Shown: positions 17,361 to 27,108 of the stretch, one piece after another
Numbering within the stretch: position 1 is the stretch's first letter
Layout: every line of letters begins with the position of its first letter
DNA from: Selenomonas sp. GACV-9
GTDB lineage: Bacteria; Bacillota; Negativicutes; Selenomonadales; Selenomonadaceae
Assembly (NCBI GenBank): GCA_900116485.1
Contig: FPAX01000010.1
Coordinates: forward strand, 18,824-82,823
Reading direction: 5' to 3'
Length of the DNA: 64,000 nt
Notes under the pieces: model-generated
Database searches by the model: none
What the model was told of the DNA's origin: nothing
Seen by the model: only the letters and a program-made list of their open reading frames with translations
Position numbers and translations under genes: made by a program

Positions 17361-18935
17361 ATGAGCAAAAAAAGCATTTACAAGAAATTGTTCCTGATAT
17401 TCATACTGATGGGCATGATACCTCTGATAGCCGTCATCCTCTACGGCGGATTGCGCCTGGCCAATCATATGGAACAGCACGCTAAGAACACCGGTATGCT
17501 GAACAATAATATCGTCAATGAACATCTGACCGATATCCTGCAGAATAATTTCTATGTCCTGCACACACTGGCCAACGCGCCTACCATCAAACGTTATACC
17601 GCTTCGCCCAATCCTGCCGACGAGGCAGTCATACGGCAACTGCTCAAGAACAACGATGATCTGTTCCGCGACAATAATCTGACAGCACTTACGGATGCTC
17701 ACGGGCAGCAGATCATGCGCAGCGATAACGCCCCCTTGGTCAACGTAACCCAGCGTCATCATTTCCAGGAAGCCATGGCAGGACATCCCTATGTCTCGGA
17801 AGTCATCAACAGCATGTCCACCGGCCAGATGATCGTGGTCATCGAGGTTCCGATCTTCGATGACAATCATCGTCCCATCGGCATGCTGCAGCGCAATCTG
17901 TCTGTAGACAACCTGCAGGAATTCATCCTCAGCCAGGCCCATGACGGTCTCTCCGTCATCGTCATGGATCAGGCCAACAAGATTGTGGCCCATTCCAATC
18001 TCGAGGCAACCGATGGCGAACACAAGGATAATGATTACTACCAGAAACTCCTCCGGGTCATGGACAATGATTCCGGCGTTGCCCGCATCGAACTGCAAGG
18101 CGAGGATACCTTCGTGACGTGCCAACGCAATCCGCTGGCCAACTGGATTATCGCCACCACCCAGCCAGGCCGGGTGGTTTTCAAGGCTGCCAATGATGAA
18201 GTCATTCATTTGGGCCTCCTGGGCATACTGTTGCTGATCATCGTCAGTTTCTTCGCCCATATCATGGCCAACCGTATTACCATTCCCCTCCGCCAGATCT
18301 GCAAGGTGATCACGGATATTGTCAGAGGAAATGATGATGAGAAGAAACTCAATATCTTATCCGAAGATGAACTTGGCGAAATGGCCACTGCCATCAACGA
18401 AATCCGCACCATGCGCAGCAGCCTGAAACAAGAAGCGGAACTCGACCCGCTGACAGGCCTTTCCAGCCGGGCAGCTGTGGAAAGTGTCTGCCGCCAGCGC
18501 CTGCAAGAATATGAGGAATCCTACGCCCCCGGCATGATGGCTATCTTCCTCATCGATCTCGACAACTTCACGAAAGCCACGAAAGAAGAAGGCCATCAGT
18601 ACGGCAATCGCATCTTGCAGAAATTTGCGCATGGTCTCAAAGAACTGTTCCGTACCTATGACTGCGTAGGGCATCTGGATGGCGATGAATTCGTCGTCAT
18701 CATGGACCATCAGAATGATTTGACCATCATCAAACGAAAAGCTGCTGAAATCAACCAGCTAGCCCGCAATCTTACCGTCGGGGAAACCAATGTCGGTATC
18801 AGTGCCAGCATCGGCATTGCCATATCGCCGCAAAACGGCAAGACATACAATCACCTCTTCCATGCCGCTGACCTTGCTCTTTTCGCCGCCAAAGAAAAGG
18901 GCCGCGACTGCTATCATATTGCCGGTGACGAATGA
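17361..18935 (+). CDS. Cache-HAMP-GGDEF signalling protein with variant DGDEF motif
   Basis: A 524-aa membrane protein. Helix 1 (LFLIFILMGMIPLIAVILYG), a periplasmic dCache sensor (about 35-275), helix 2 (LGLLGILLLIIVSFFAHIMA), HAMP, then GGDEF (about 350-520) starting EAELDPLTGLSSRAAVE. The signature reads HLDGDEFVVIMD: Asp replaces the first Gly, so cyclase activity may be reduced or lost, although S/AGDEF variants can be active. The substrate-binding region keeps FLIDLDNFTKATKEEGHQYGN, where the usual N-D-x-x-G-H is altered. Divergent from the membrane cyclase across a 236-base gap; own promoter and shared terminator. Confidence 0.9.
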   Translation: MSKKSIYKKLFLIFILMGMIPLIAVILYGGLRLANHMEQHAKNTGMLNNNIVNEHLTDILQNNFYVLHTLANAPTIKRYTASPNPADEAVIRQLLKNNDDLFRDNNLTALTDAHGQQIMRSDNAPLVNVTQRHHFQEAMAGHPYVSEVINSMSTGQMIVVIEVPIFDDNHRPIGMLQRNLSVDNLQEFILSQAHDGLSVIVMDQANKIVAHSNLEATDGEHKDNDYYQKLLRVMDNDSGVARIELQGEDTFVTCQRNPLANWIIATTQPGRVVFKAANDEVIHLGLLGILLLIIVSFFAHIMANRITIPLRQICKVITDIVRGNDDEKKLNILSEDELGEMATAINEIRTMRSSLKQEAELDPLTGLSSRAAVESVCRQRLQEYEESYAPGMMAIFLIDLDNFTKATKEEGHQYGNRILQKFAHGLKELFRTYDCVGHLDGDEFVVIMDHQNDLTIIKRKAAEINQLARNLTVGETNVGISASIGIAISPQNGKTYNHLFHAADLALFAAKEKGRDCYHIAGDE

Positions 18936-18949
18936 CGATAAGTCGCAAT

Positions 18950-18994
18950 AACACAAAAGGAGCTGTTGCCCGTAGCAACAGCTCCTTTTGTGTT
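18950..18994. terminator. Bidirectional terminator between the GGDEF gene and copA
   Basis: A 20-bp perfect stem (AACACAAAAGGAGCTGTTGC and complement) with loop CCGTA, containing A and T runs on opposite sides, between two convergent genes. Confidence 0.9.
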
Positions 18995-19001
18995 ATCTAG
19001 A

Positions 19002-19205
19002 TCAATCCACCAGCTCGTAACCAGCCGTTTCTATTACAGTCTTGAATTCCTCGCGGGAAATCTCGCGGCTGGCCGTGACCTCAGCCTTGCCGCCCTCAAG
19101 GTCAACGGTAACGCTCGTGACGCCATCCATCTTGGACAGCGCATCATTCACGTGTTTCTGGCAATGCTGGCACATCATGCCCTCAATCTTCAAAGTCGTT
19201 TCCAT
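19002..19205 (-). CDS. copZ: CopZ-like copper chaperone, probable internal start within copA
   Basis: In the same frame as copA, codon 785 is an ATG at 19205 preceded by AAGGAGG (19220-19214) with an 8-base spacer. Translation from it gives a 67-aa protein of exactly free-chaperone size, starting [19 protein letters not shown] and ending AGYELVD, with the MxCxxC copper site. The linker that joins it to CopA is largely encoded by the ribosome site itself (EEYKEEKQ). Either one mRNA yields both a fused and a free chaperone, or an ancestral copA-copZ pair lost its stop codon. No experiment is visible here; the internal start is inferred from the ribosome site. Confidence 0.6.
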   Translation of the reverse strand: METTLKIEGMMCQHCQKHVNDALSKMDGVTSVTVDLEGGKAEVTASREISREEFKTVIETAGYELVD

Positions 19206-21557
19206 TTGTTTTTCCTCCTTATATTCTTCCGATAAGTTCTCTTCTATAGCTGCGCTTCCTGCAGCAGCCACCGGCTGGAAGCTGCGCAGGCGCAATGCAT
19301 TCAGGCAGACGCAGACGCTAGACAGGCTCATGGCCGCTGCCCCCATGACCGGCGAGAGCTTGATGCCCAGCGCCGTATAGAATACACCAGCCGCCAGCGG
19401 GATGCAGATGACATTGTAGAAAAATGCCCAGAACAAGTTCTCCCGAATATTCTTGATGACCGCCTTCGACAGGCGCACGGCATTTACAGCAGCGAGCAGG
19501 TCGTTCTTCACGAGCACAGCATCGGCGCTTTCGATGGCGATATCCGTACCGGCACCGATGGCAATGCCAACATCAGCGCGCGCCAGTGCCGGTGCATCGT
19601 TGATGCCATCGCCAATCATTGCCACCTTATGGCCCGCAGCCTGCAGCGCTGCGATATGTTCTTCCTTATGGGCCGGCAGGACCTCCGCGATAACCTTGGG
19701 GATATCCAGCCGGCGGCGGATGGCCTCAGCCGTCCGCGCATTGTCGCCAGTCAGCATGACCACATCGATGCCCATCGCCCGAAACTGGCGGATGGCCTCA
19801 GCACTCGTGGGCTTTTCTGTATCAGCCACGCCGATGATGCCGACAAGCTGCTGCCCGCGCGCAAACAAGAGCGGCGTGCGGCCTTCATCAGCCAGGGCAT
19901 CGAGACGGCTCTGGTAAGGAGCCACGTCAATACCTGCCTCCAGCAGGAACTGCTGATTACCGGCCAGCCAACGCTGCTCGTCATACCGCGCCTGGACGCC
20001 ACGGCCGAAGACCGCCGCAAAATCAGCCATGGACACAGGCTCGATACCACGCTCACGCACATAGCCAACCACAGCTTCAGCCAGCGGATGCTCGCTGCCC
20101 TGCTCCAAGCCGGCAGCTGCCGCCAGCAGCTCTTTCTCCTCAATACCCACTGGCAAGACCTCTGTCACCTTGGGTCTGCCCTCGGTAATCGTACCAGTCT
20201 TATCGAGGACAACCGTATCGATGGCCTGGGCATTTTCCAGCGCCTCGCCGGATTTTATCAGGATGCCGTGCTCCGCCCCCTTACCCGTGCCCACCATGAT
20301 GGCGACTGGCGTTGCCAGCCCCAGCGCACAAGGACAGGAGATCACAAGAATCGAAATGGCAATCGAGAAGGCAAACTCTGCCCCCGCACCCAGCGCCAGC
20401 CAGATGCCGCCCGCAGCCAAGGCGATAGCGATGACCACGGGCACGAAGACACCAGCAATCCTATCGGCCATACGGGCAATCGGTGCCTTGCTGCCGCTGG
20501 CCTCATCGACCAGGCGGATGATCTGGCTGATTGTCGTATCCTCGCCGACGCGCTCAGCCGTGAAATGGATGAAACCCGTCTTGTTGATGGTCGCTGAGAT
20601 CACCTTGTCGCCCACCCCTTTGGTCACCGGTATGCTTTCCCCTGATATGGCTGACTCATCCACGCTTGTCGTGCCGTCTAAGATCCTGCCATCCACAGGG
20701 ATGCGTTCACCAGGACGGACGACAACCGTATCGCCCACTGCCAGCGACTCGATGGGAATGACCACTTCGGCGCCATCGCGCAGGATCGTGGCCTGCTTAG
20801 GCGCAAGATCCATGAGCTTTTCGAGGGCCCGGCTCGTCTGCCCTTTGGCACGCGCCTCAAGATACTTGCCCACCGTAATCAGCGTGACGATCATGCCCGC
20901 TGACTCAAAATACAGGTTGCGGCTGTACTCATCCACAAGCACCATGTCGCCATGACCGAGCCCCCAGCCGATGCGGAAGATCGCAAAGGCGCCAAACAGC
21001 GCTGCCGCCATCGAGCCCATGCCAACCAAAGTATCCATATTCGGCGCGCCCTGCAGCAACGTCCGCAAGCCCACGCTATAGAAATGACGGTTCAGGTACA
21101 TGACTGGCAGGACCAGCAGCATCTGCGCAAAGGCAAAAGTGATGGCGTTCTCCGGCCCGTCAAAGACTGCCGCTATCCCCGATGGCACTGGCATTCCCAG
21201 TGCCATGAAGATCATCCCGTGCATGGACACGGCGACGACCGGCAGCAGGAACAGCAACGACAATACCAGCCGCCGTCGCAGCGCCTCAGCCTGCGCTTCG
21301 GCAGGCCTTGCCTGTGGCTCCGCACTGCTGCCTGCCGCCTTGTCGCTTTGGCAGGTGGCACCATAGCCGGCTTTTTCCACTGCGGCAATGATAGCCGCAG
21401 GACTTGTGATCGTCTCATCATATTCAAGCTGCATGCTGTTGGTCAGCAGATTGACGCTGACCGCCTGCGTGCCCGCAACCTTCTCCACGGCCCGCTGCAC
21501 CCTGGCCGAACAGGCCGAGCAGGTCATGCCAGTAACTGCAAATTTCTCTTTCTTCAA
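19002..21557 (-). CDS. copA: Copper-exporting P1B-type ATPase with N-terminal HMA and fused C-terminal CopZ-like domain
   Basis: An 851-aa Cu(I) efflux ATPase. N-terminal heavy-metal domain with GMTCSAC (Cys13, Cys16), eight membrane helices, actuator SGES (TGES variant), metal site [11 protein letters not shown], phosphorylation site [15 protein letters not shown] (HP motif) and [11 protein letters not shown]. The last 67 residues (from Met785) form a second HMA domain with MMCQHC. This is unusual, since such a domain is normally N-terminal or a free chaperone. Directly before codon 785 is a perfect ribosome site (AAGGAGG, 8 bases from ATG), so a separate chaperone may also be made. The gene starts at TTG after GGAGG. 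No CsoR/CopY regulator is adjacent. Confidence 0.95.
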   Translation of the reverse strand: MKKEKFAVTGMTCSACSARVQRAVEKVAGTQAVSVNLLTNSMQLEYDETITSPAAIIAAVEKAGYGATCQSDKAAGSSAEPQARPAEAQAEALRRRLVLSLLFLLPVVAVSMHGMIFMALGMPVPSGIAAVFDGPENAITFAFAQMLLVLPVMYLNRHFYSVGLRTLLQGAPNMDTLVGMGSMAAALFGAFAIFRIGWGLGHGDMVLVDEYSRNLYFESAGMIVTLITVGKYLEARAKGQTSRALEKLMDLAPKQATILRDGAEVVIPIESLAVGDTVVVRPGERIPVDGRILDGTTSVDESAISGESIPVTKGVGDKVISATINKTGFIHFTAERVGEDTTISQIIRLVDEASGSKAPIARMADRIAGVFVPVVIAIALAAGGIWLALGAGAEFAFSIAISILVISCPCALGLATPVAIMVGTGKGAEHGILIKSGEALENAQAIDTVVLDKTGTITEGRPKVTEVLPVGIEEKELLAAAAGLEQGSEHPLAEAVVGYVRERGIEPVSMADFAAVFGRGVQARYDEQRWLAGNQQFLLEAGIDVAPYQSRLDALADEGRTPLLFARGQQLVGIIGVADTEKPTSAEAIRQFRAMGIDVVMLTGDNARTAEAIRRRLDIPKVIAEVLPAHKEEHIAALQAAGHKVAMIGDGINDAPALARADVGIAIGAGTDIAIESADAVLVKNDLLAAVNAVRLSKAVIKNIRENLFWAFFYNVICIPLAAGVFYTALGIKLSPVMGAAAMSLSSVCVCLNALRLRSFQPVAAAGSAAIEENLSEEYKEEKQMETTLKIEGMMCQHCQKHVNDALSKMDGVTSVTVDLEGGKAEVTASREISREEFKTVIETAGYELVD

Positions 21558-21640
21558 TGGCTCACCTCCACGATAAAATCAATAATCATTCGCATGACTT
21601 ATAAATGTATCTTATACGTGAAAACCATTGCTGTCAAGGC

Positions 21641-21668
21641 AAAAAAAGAGCCCTCCCCCACAGGGGGA
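21641..21668 (-). terminator. Terminator of cstA
   Basis: In the leftward direction TCCCCC-TGT-GGGGGA is followed by GGGCTC and seven T. It lies just past the stop at 21681. Confidence 0.75.
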
Positions 21669-21680
21669 CGGCCCCAGATA

Positions 21681-23120
21681 TCAGTCTTTCTTGCCCATCA
21701 GGATCTTTTTCGTGAACAGCGTCACACAGAAGATTGCAAAGAGGATACCGCACGGATACGTGATGCTCGTCGCCAGCTTGAATCCCTCTGGCGCCTGCAG
21801 GATATACGTGAAGGTAACCGCCGACATGAACGTTGCCGGAACGGCCGGAATCATCCATGCCTTGCTGCCCTTATGGACACGGTAGAGATACGTTGCGCCC
21901 GTCCAGAGGACGATCATCGCCAGCGTCTGGTTCGTCCAGGAGAAGTAACGCCAGATGATATTGAAGTCCATCTGCGAGAGGATGCCGCCGATAGCCAGCA
22001 GCGGAACTGCGAACATCAAGCGTTTGACAGCCTTGGTCTGGTCGATGCCGAACCAGTCAGCAAGCGTCAGGCGCGCACTGCGGAAAGCCGTGTCGCCCGA
22101 GGTAATCGGGCAGGCGATGACGCCGAGCATCGCCAGCGTCGCTCCAATGTAGCCCGTCATGCTGCCAGCGCCGCCCATGAAGCCGACGCAGATATCGTAG
22201 ACCACCGAACCTGCGCCGCCAGCTGCCATAGCCTTGGCCAGTCCGCCTGTGCTATCGTAGAACGTGACACCAGCTGCTGCCCAGATAAGGGCAATGATAC
22301 CCTCAGAAACCATTGCACCGTAGAATACCGGCCGCCCCAGGCGCTCATCCTTGAGGCAACGGGCCATGATCGGCGACTGCGTGGAATGGAACCCCGAGAC
22401 AGCACCGCAGGCAACCGTGATGAACATCAGCGGCCAGATTGGCATTGCATCCCCTTTGGGGTGCAAATTGGCCAGCTGCATTTCCGGCATCGTGTGACCG
22501 CCAACACCGAAGAGCATACCACCCATGATGCCCAGCGCCATGATGATAAGGCAGGCGCCAAACAGCGGATAGAAACGGGCAATCAATGCATCAATCGGCA
22601 GGAGTGTTGCCAGGAAGTAATAGAGCAGGACACATGGCAGGACAATATTGACGGCCACGCCCGTGAGCTTAGCCAAAAGGCCCGCCGGCCCTGTCATGAA
22701 TACAGTACCGACTAATACCAGCAGTACGACTGAGAATACGCGCATGATGAACAGCATCGTGCCGCCCATATGATGACCGACGACCTCGGAGATACTCTTG
22801 CCATCCTCGCGCAAGGAAATCATACCCGAAAGGTAGTCGTGGACGCCACCGGCAAAAATCGTACCAAGGACGATCCAAAGGTATACCGACGGTCCCCAAA
22901 GGGCGCCGCCCAAAGCACCGAAAATCGGGCCAAGACCGGCGATATTCAGCAGCTGGATCATGAATACCCGCCAGGTCGGCAGCGGGATGTAGTCAACACC
23001 GTCATTATGGACCAGTGCCGGCGTAGGCTTGTCAGTCGGGCCAAACAAGTTGTCGACTATCTTGCCATAGATGAAATAACCACCAATAAGTGCCAATAGA
23101 GCAATCAGAAATGTAACCAT
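21681..23120 (-). CDS. cstA: CstA-family carbon starvation protein / pyruvate or peptide transporter
   Basis: A 479-aa polytopic membrane protein of the CstA family, associated with pyruvate or peptide uptake on nutrient limitation. It has the family's early block GKIVDNLFG..., DGVDYIPLPTWRVF and GPIFGALGG, then FAGGVHDYLSGMISLREDG and FHSTQSPIMARCLKDE. It matches the short CstA form (about 480 aa) common in anaerobes, lacking the long C-terminus of E. coli CstA (about 700). The ATG at 23120 has GGGGGG seven bases upstream; an in-frame start five residues earlier is possible. Own promoter and terminator; no BtsS/LytS partner next to it. Confidence 0.93.
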   Translation of the reverse strand: MVTFLIALLALIGGYFIYGKIVDNLFGPTDKPTPALVHNDGVDYIPLPTWRVFMIQLLNIAGLGPIFGALGGALWGPSVYLWIVLGTIFAGGVHDYLSGMISLREDGKSISEVVGHHMGGTMLFIMRVFSVVLLVLVGTVFMTGPAGLLAKLTGVAVNIVLPCVLLYYFLATLLPIDALIARFYPLFGACLIIMALGIMGGMLFGVGGHTMPEMQLANLHPKGDAMPIWPLMFITVACGAVSGFHSTQSPIMARCLKDERLGRPVFYGAMVSEGIIALIWAAAGVTFYDSTGGLAKAMAAGGAGSVVYDICVGFMGGAGSMTGYIGATLAMLGVIACPITSGDTAFRSARLTLADWFGIDQTKAVKRLMFAVPLLAIGGILSQMDFNIIWRYFSWTNQTLAMIVLWTGATYLYRVHKGSKAWMIPAVPATFMSAVTFTYILQAPEGFKLATSITYPCGILFAIFCVTLFTKKILMGKKD

Positions 23121-23181
23121 TGAATGTCCCCCCATTCCAAGAATAAAGAATACAACTAAAACGTTTGATTGCCTGTAAATT

Positions 23182-23210
23182 ATCTTAGCATAAGTATCAT
23201 GAATTGTCTA
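23182..23210 (-). promoter_or_regulatory. Sigma-70-type promoter of cstA
   Basis: Leftward TAGACA-N17-TAAGAT (5/6 and 4/6 matches) about 60 bases upstream of the ATG. Confidence 0.55.
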
Positions 23211-23272
23211 TATATTCCGAACTATAAGTATATAAAAATTTTACATTTTTCTGATAAGTTGTAGTTATAAAG

Positions 23273-23310
23273 AACCGCCGCATGACGTCTCCATCGTCCA
23301 TGCGGCGGTT
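23273..23310 (-). terminator. Hairpin after the HD-GYP gene
   Basis: A 12-bp perfect stem (AACCGCCGCATG and complement) with a 14-base loop. The following T content is weak, so it may be a partial terminator. Confidence 0.55.
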
Positions 23311-23319
23311 TCTCCCTGC

Positions 23320-24360
23320 TCAACGCTCATGCAGGATATAATCTACGTCTTCATCGATGATCTGCAGCATCACATCGGCAAACTCCGGATCGAACTGACT
23401 GCCACGGCCCTTGGCAATCTGATCACGCACGACGTTCTGCGGCAGGATATCGCGGTAGCTGCGTTTCGACGTCATCGCATCATAGGCATCAGCCACAGCG
23501 ATGATGCGCGCATAGATGGGAATCTCAGCTCCCATCTTGCCGTCGGGATAACCCTTGCCATCAAAGCGCTCATGATGAGAACGCGCGCCAATCGTCAGCT
23601 CAGGGAACTCTGCCACGATCTCCAGGATCTCGGAACCGATAACAGTATGTTCCTTGATCTTGCTGTATTCTTCATCCGTCAACTTGTCCGGCTTATTGAT
23701 GATTGCCTCTGGTACACCAATCTTGCCGATATCGTGGAGCAGCCCCATGAAGTATATCTTCTGCTGTTCCTCCTCGTGCCAGCCAAGCTTATAGGCAATG
23801 AAACGCGCATATCTGCCCACGCGCTGCGAGTGGCCGCGCGTATAGGCATCCTTGGCATCGATGGTCTTCGCCAGCGCCATGACCGTCTCCTCGAACAGCC
23901 GCTGGCTCGATGCCAGACGTTCCTCAGCCAGACGCGTCTGCCGCCTGACCTCGCTGCGCAGATGGCGGTGCAGATACTGCAACTCCAGTACCTGTTCCAC
24001 CTTCTTGACCACGATGATTGGCACAAAGGGCTTGCGCACGATATCAAAAGCGCCCGCCATCGTAATGGCCGCTTCAGCCTTCTGACTCTGATCCGTCGTC
24101 ATCATGATGACCGGTATATCCTTTAGCCGCTCATCTTCACGGATACGTCGCAGCACCTCAAAGCCATCCATATCCGGCAGCTTATCGGAAAGCAGCACGA
24201 GCTCAGGGCAGTTGTTCCCCATGTAGGCCAGTGCCTCGCTGCCCGCCGTTACGCCCCAGAGGTTCACGCGCAGTGCCAGGATATTCTTCAATTGTTTGCG
24301 GTCAGTCTCGCTGCCATCTACCACCAGCACCGCAGACTGCCGCATCAAATCCATTTGCAT
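23320..24360 (-). CDS. Receiver-like plus HD-GYP protein (probable c-di-GMP phosphodiesterase)
   Basis: A 346-aa soluble protein. Residues 8-125 are a receiver-like domain, but the phospho-acceptor region reads LLSDKLPDMDG, so Ser sits where Asp is expected (the usual pattern is LLDxxMPxMDG), and the acidic pocket VVDGSE has lost one Asp; the Lys of RKPF remains. A coiled linker leads to an HD-GYP domain (about 155-340) with HDIGKIGVPEAI and HHERFDGKGYPDG, both intact, so c-di-GMP hydrolysis is expected but not controlled by ordinary phosphorylation. Its gene lies between cstA and the VWA gene, apparently alone. Confidence 0.92.
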   Translation of the reverse strand: MQMDLMRQSAVLVVDGSETDRKQLKNILALRVNLWGVTAGSEALAYMGNNCPELVLLSDKLPDMDGFEVLRRIREDERLKDIPVIMMTTDQSQKAEAAITMAGAFDIVRKPFVPIIVVKKVEQVLELQYLHRHLRSEVRRQTRLAEERLASSQRLFEETVMALAKTIDAKDAYTRGHSQRVGRYARFIAYKLGWHEEEQQKIYFMGLLHDIGKIGVPEAIINKPDKLTDEEYSKIKEHTVIGSEILEIVAEFPELTIGARSHHERFDGKGYPDGKMGAEIPIYARIIAVADAYDAMTSKRSYRDILPQNVVRDQIAKGRGSQFDPEFADVMLQIIDEDVDYILHER

Positions 24361-24475
24361 AAATTCATATCACCTGTAAGAACTCTTATATCCGAAACAA
24401 TTATATTCTTATAATTATCAAAAATTTCCCTATTATATTTTGCCTTGTTTCACTCAAAAAAGCAAGAGCCCCTAC

Positions 24476-26164
24476 CTACAAATCTTTCAGAGCCGCTCCC
24501 TGCTGGACCTGCTGCTCGATAAGCCGCCCTACCGCCGCAGCCAGCTGTTCGATACGCTCGATGCGCGCCACCTGCTGTCCGTATATCTCCCGCGCAGCAG
24601 AACTCACGCCCTCACCAGCCACCGTACTGTTCACCAGGCCAATCAGCCGGATACCTTGCTGACGCAGCGCTTTTGCTGCCGCCGCTGTATCCTGGATGGC
24701 CGGTGTATCCATATAGCGGCGGCTCATGAGGCCACCGGCCAGTGGCAGCCCAAGCTCGTCACTCGGATTCGCATCGGTGAGCACGAGCAGCAGCTGTTGG
24801 CGGCCTGCAGCCTGGCGCAGCAGCTTCGCTGCTGCCGGCAGGGCCAGTCCATCCCGGTTCCAGCCACGCGTTGCATAGTCGAACACGCCCTCCGCATCGC
24901 CAGCAGCAAAATCCTTGAGCTGGCTCAGCACCGTAATCCCACTCAGGCTGCAGAACGCCAGGACCTGCACAGGAATCCTGCACGCCATGAGGCTCATGGC
25001 AATCGCATAGGCTTGGGCAGCAATAGTTCCCTGCTGTGCCCGCCGGGACTCCGATGCATCGAGCAGCAACGTCACATCAAAGTCAGACTGCTCATCCACC
25101 TGCCAGGCAGTAAACACACGGCTGTCCTCAAGGCATACTGCCCGCCATACCCTGCCGGCAGTAAAACGCCCCTTATGCGCTGGCAGGGCAAGTGGCTGCT
25201 GGTATACGCTCAGGCAGCTCTTCAGCCGCTCACACAGCTGGCGCATCACCAGCCGGCAGCGCACCTGCTGCTCCTGCCAGAAGCCCCGATTCGCAAGGCT
25301 TGCCGGATTCGCGCCCCCCTTGGCATAGTAGAGCCGCACCTTACGATGACTACCTCGGCAGAGCTCCTGCTCAATGCGCAGCCGTTCTGCCTCGGGAAGC
25401 AGCGGTACACCAAAGTCCCGCCGTACCTTTGCCATTGCGTCCTCCGCCGGCAGCGGACAGCTTTCCACGCTGCCATGGCCAGCTGCCGACCTGGCAGTAT
25501 TGCCCAGACGCTGTACAGACGCTGCCGCCTCATGCGGCACGAACCGGCGCAGCCAGGCACTGACGCAACTGCCTAAAGGGATGTGCCAGCTTCGCTGTTG
25601 GCCGGTCATCAGACGGAACACGAAAAAGCGCCGCAGGATCCCTTCTGTGCGCTGGATGATCTCATCCGTTGTGATCTCGGCCGGATAGTCAAGGGCGGCA
25701 TAGAGGCATTTATCCCAGGGATTGCGGATGCCTGTCGGACCGCCTAATATCTCATGGCAGCGTCCGGCCTTCAGCGTATGGACGATTTCGCTGCGCAGCA
25801 TAAGACTCTGCATGGACACATCGATATCATCGCGCAGGAATTGCCTTGCATGCTGCTGCCTCAGCTCAGCCAAGGCCGGCCGCACCGGCAGTTCCCGCTG
25901 ATACACCGCCTGCTCGATACCCAGCCAAAGGATATCCTCGAATATCTCGTGCAACAGGGACCGATCGAGCTGCCGGACATATGCAGCTAATTTCTCCGCA
26001 TCATAAAAGCGATGGGCCAGTCCCACGATGGAATTCAGATAGACATCCGGCGTCCCATCACGCTGGAACGCCAGGAAATCCGGTCGGAAACCGTATTCGC
26101 CAGCCGCTGTCCAGACGATGTTGAGCGCCCGCCGTTCGCGGCTTTCCCTGCCAGCTGTCTGCAT
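24476..26164 (-). CDS. VWA-domain protein, partner of the upstream MoxR-type ATPase
   Basis: A 562-aa cytoplasmic protein with a C-terminal von Willebrand A domain (about 355-560). The MIDAS motif is intact as DVTLLLDASESRR (DxSxS) and LTDANPSDE follows. The N-terminal 350 residues are not recognised; they are rich in Arg and Leu. The organisation resembles CobT/NorD-like proteins that work with MoxR AAA ATPases in metal insertion or protein-complex maturation. The ATG at 26164 has GGAGG five bases upstream; a TTG six codons earlier would overlap the ATPase gene. No cobaltochelatase or nitric oxide reductase gene is near, so the client is unknown. Confidence 0.85.
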   Translation of the reverse strand: MQTAGRESRERRALNIVWTAAGEYGFRPDFLAFQRDGTPDVYLNSIVGLAHRFYDAEKLAAYVRQLDRSLLHEIFEDILWLGIEQAVYQRELPVRPALAELRQQHARQFLRDDIDVSMQSLMLRSEIVHTLKAGRCHEILGGPTGIRNPWDKCLYAALDYPAEITTDEIIQRTEGILRRFFVFRLMTGQQRSWHIPLGSCVSAWLRRFVPHEAAASVQRLGNTARSAAGHGSVESCPLPAEDAMAKVRRDFGVPLLPEAERLRIEQELCRGSHRKVRLYYAKGGANPASLANRGFWQEQQVRCRLVMRQLCERLKSCLSVYQQPLALPAHKGRFTAGRVWRAVCLEDSRVFTAWQVDEQSDFDVTLLLDASESRRAQQGTIAAQAYAIAMSLMACRIPVQVLAFCSLSGITVLSQLKDFAAGDAEGVFDYATRGWNRDGLALPAAAKLLRQAAGRQQLLLVLTDANPSDELGLPLAGGLMSRRYMDTPAIQDTAAAAKALRQQGIRLIGLVNSTVAGEGVSSAAREIYGQQVARIERIEQLAAAVGRLIEQQVQQGAALKDL

Positions 26165-26178
26165 ATGTGCCTCCGCCC

Positions 26179-27084
26179 TCAATCAAAAAGCTCTGCAGCC
26201 GTCATGCTGCCTGCAATGCGCAGGGCAATGGTATCCTCCACGAGCTCGCGTTCCTCGGCATCAAAGCACTTGTTTACCAGCCCCATGGCCAGCGCCTGCC
26301 GCACGCTCAGCCCCAGCTCGATAAGCCGCAAGGCATCGAGCAGGCCGCGCAGGTCCACCGCTTTGCTGCTGATCTGAGCATGTTCGCACTTCTGCTGCAG
26401 GTCGAGGAACAAGGCCGCAAACTGCCGCCGCCCCGGCGTCATGAGCCGCGGGAACTCCGCGGCCAGCAGCCGCTCCACGCCATCGCCATCAAGCACCGGC
26501 AGCTGCAGGATCACGAAGCGCGAAGCCAATGCCTCGTTGAGCTCCCGCGTTCCCGCATAGCCGTGATTCATCGTCGCAATGAACCGGGCTGCCGGATGGA
26601 TACGTAGCCGCCCATAGCCCGGAACATCGAGGATACGCCGGAAATCGAGCAGCGAATGCAGGACCGCCAGCGCCTCATTGCGAGCCATGTTGATCTCATC
26701 GAGCACGCCAAAGCCGCCGCTTTCCGCGCACGCATAGACAGGCCCCGGACGGAATTCCACAGCTCCCTGCCGAAAGGTATCTGTGCCGATCAGATACGCA
26801 GCATCCATGTTGATATGGAACGATACATTCCAATCCGGACGCCCGAAGGCTGCCGCCAGATTCTCGGCCAGCACATTCTTTCCTGTGGCTTTTGGCCCTG
26901 TGAGCAGCAGATTCTCTCCTGCCAGCATAGCCGTGACAGCCGCCTCGATGATCTCCCGGCCATAGTAATGATACCGTGGTGCTGCTAGCGGCCGCTGTCC
27001 CTGCCACGGATACTGCTGGCGAAAGCGGTCTACAGCCGTCAGCAGTGTTTCACGCAATCCCTGTTGCTGCCAAAACTCTCTCAT
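26179..27084 (-). CDS. MoxR-family AAA+ ATPase with GKN P-loop variant
   Basis: A 301-aa AAA+ ATPase of the MoxR/CbbQ/NorQ type. Walker A is GPKATGKNVLAENLA: Lys is present but the next residue is Asn instead of Ser/Thr, which coordinates Mg. Walker B FGVLDEINMAR is intact, followed by sensor region ATMNHGYAGTRELNEALASRF. Such ATPases act as chaperones with VWA partners, and the VWA gene follows 14 bases later. Upstream, 24 bases away, is an exported TPR protein, suggesting a three-gene operon. Confidence 0.9.
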   Translation of the reverse strand: MREFWQQQGLRETLLTAVDRFRQQYPWQGQRPLAAPRYHYYGREIIEAAVTAMLAGENLLLTGPKATGKNVLAENLAAAFGRPDWNVSFHINMDAAYLIGTDTFRQGAVEFRPGPVYACAESGGFGVLDEINMARNEALAVLHSLLDFRRILDVPGYGRLRIHPAARFIATMNHGYAGTRELNEALASRFVILQLPVLDGDGVERLLAAEFPRLMTPGRRQFAALFLDLQQKCEHAQISSKAVDLRGLLDALRLIELGLSVRQALAMGLVNKCFDAEERELVEDTIALRIAGSMTAAELFD

Positions 27085-27108
27085 GACGCATCATCGTCTC
27101 CATTCGGG

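Noticed and set aside
17322..18260. A - strand frame of 312 codons opposite the Cache-GGDEF gene
   Set aside because: Antisense shadow; the + strand gene has clear Cache, HAMP and GGDEF motifs.
20952..22715. A + strand frame of 587 codons spanning copA and cstA
   Set aside because: It crosses the gap between two clear genes on the other strand and is rich in His/Arg/Gln, typical for antisense frames.
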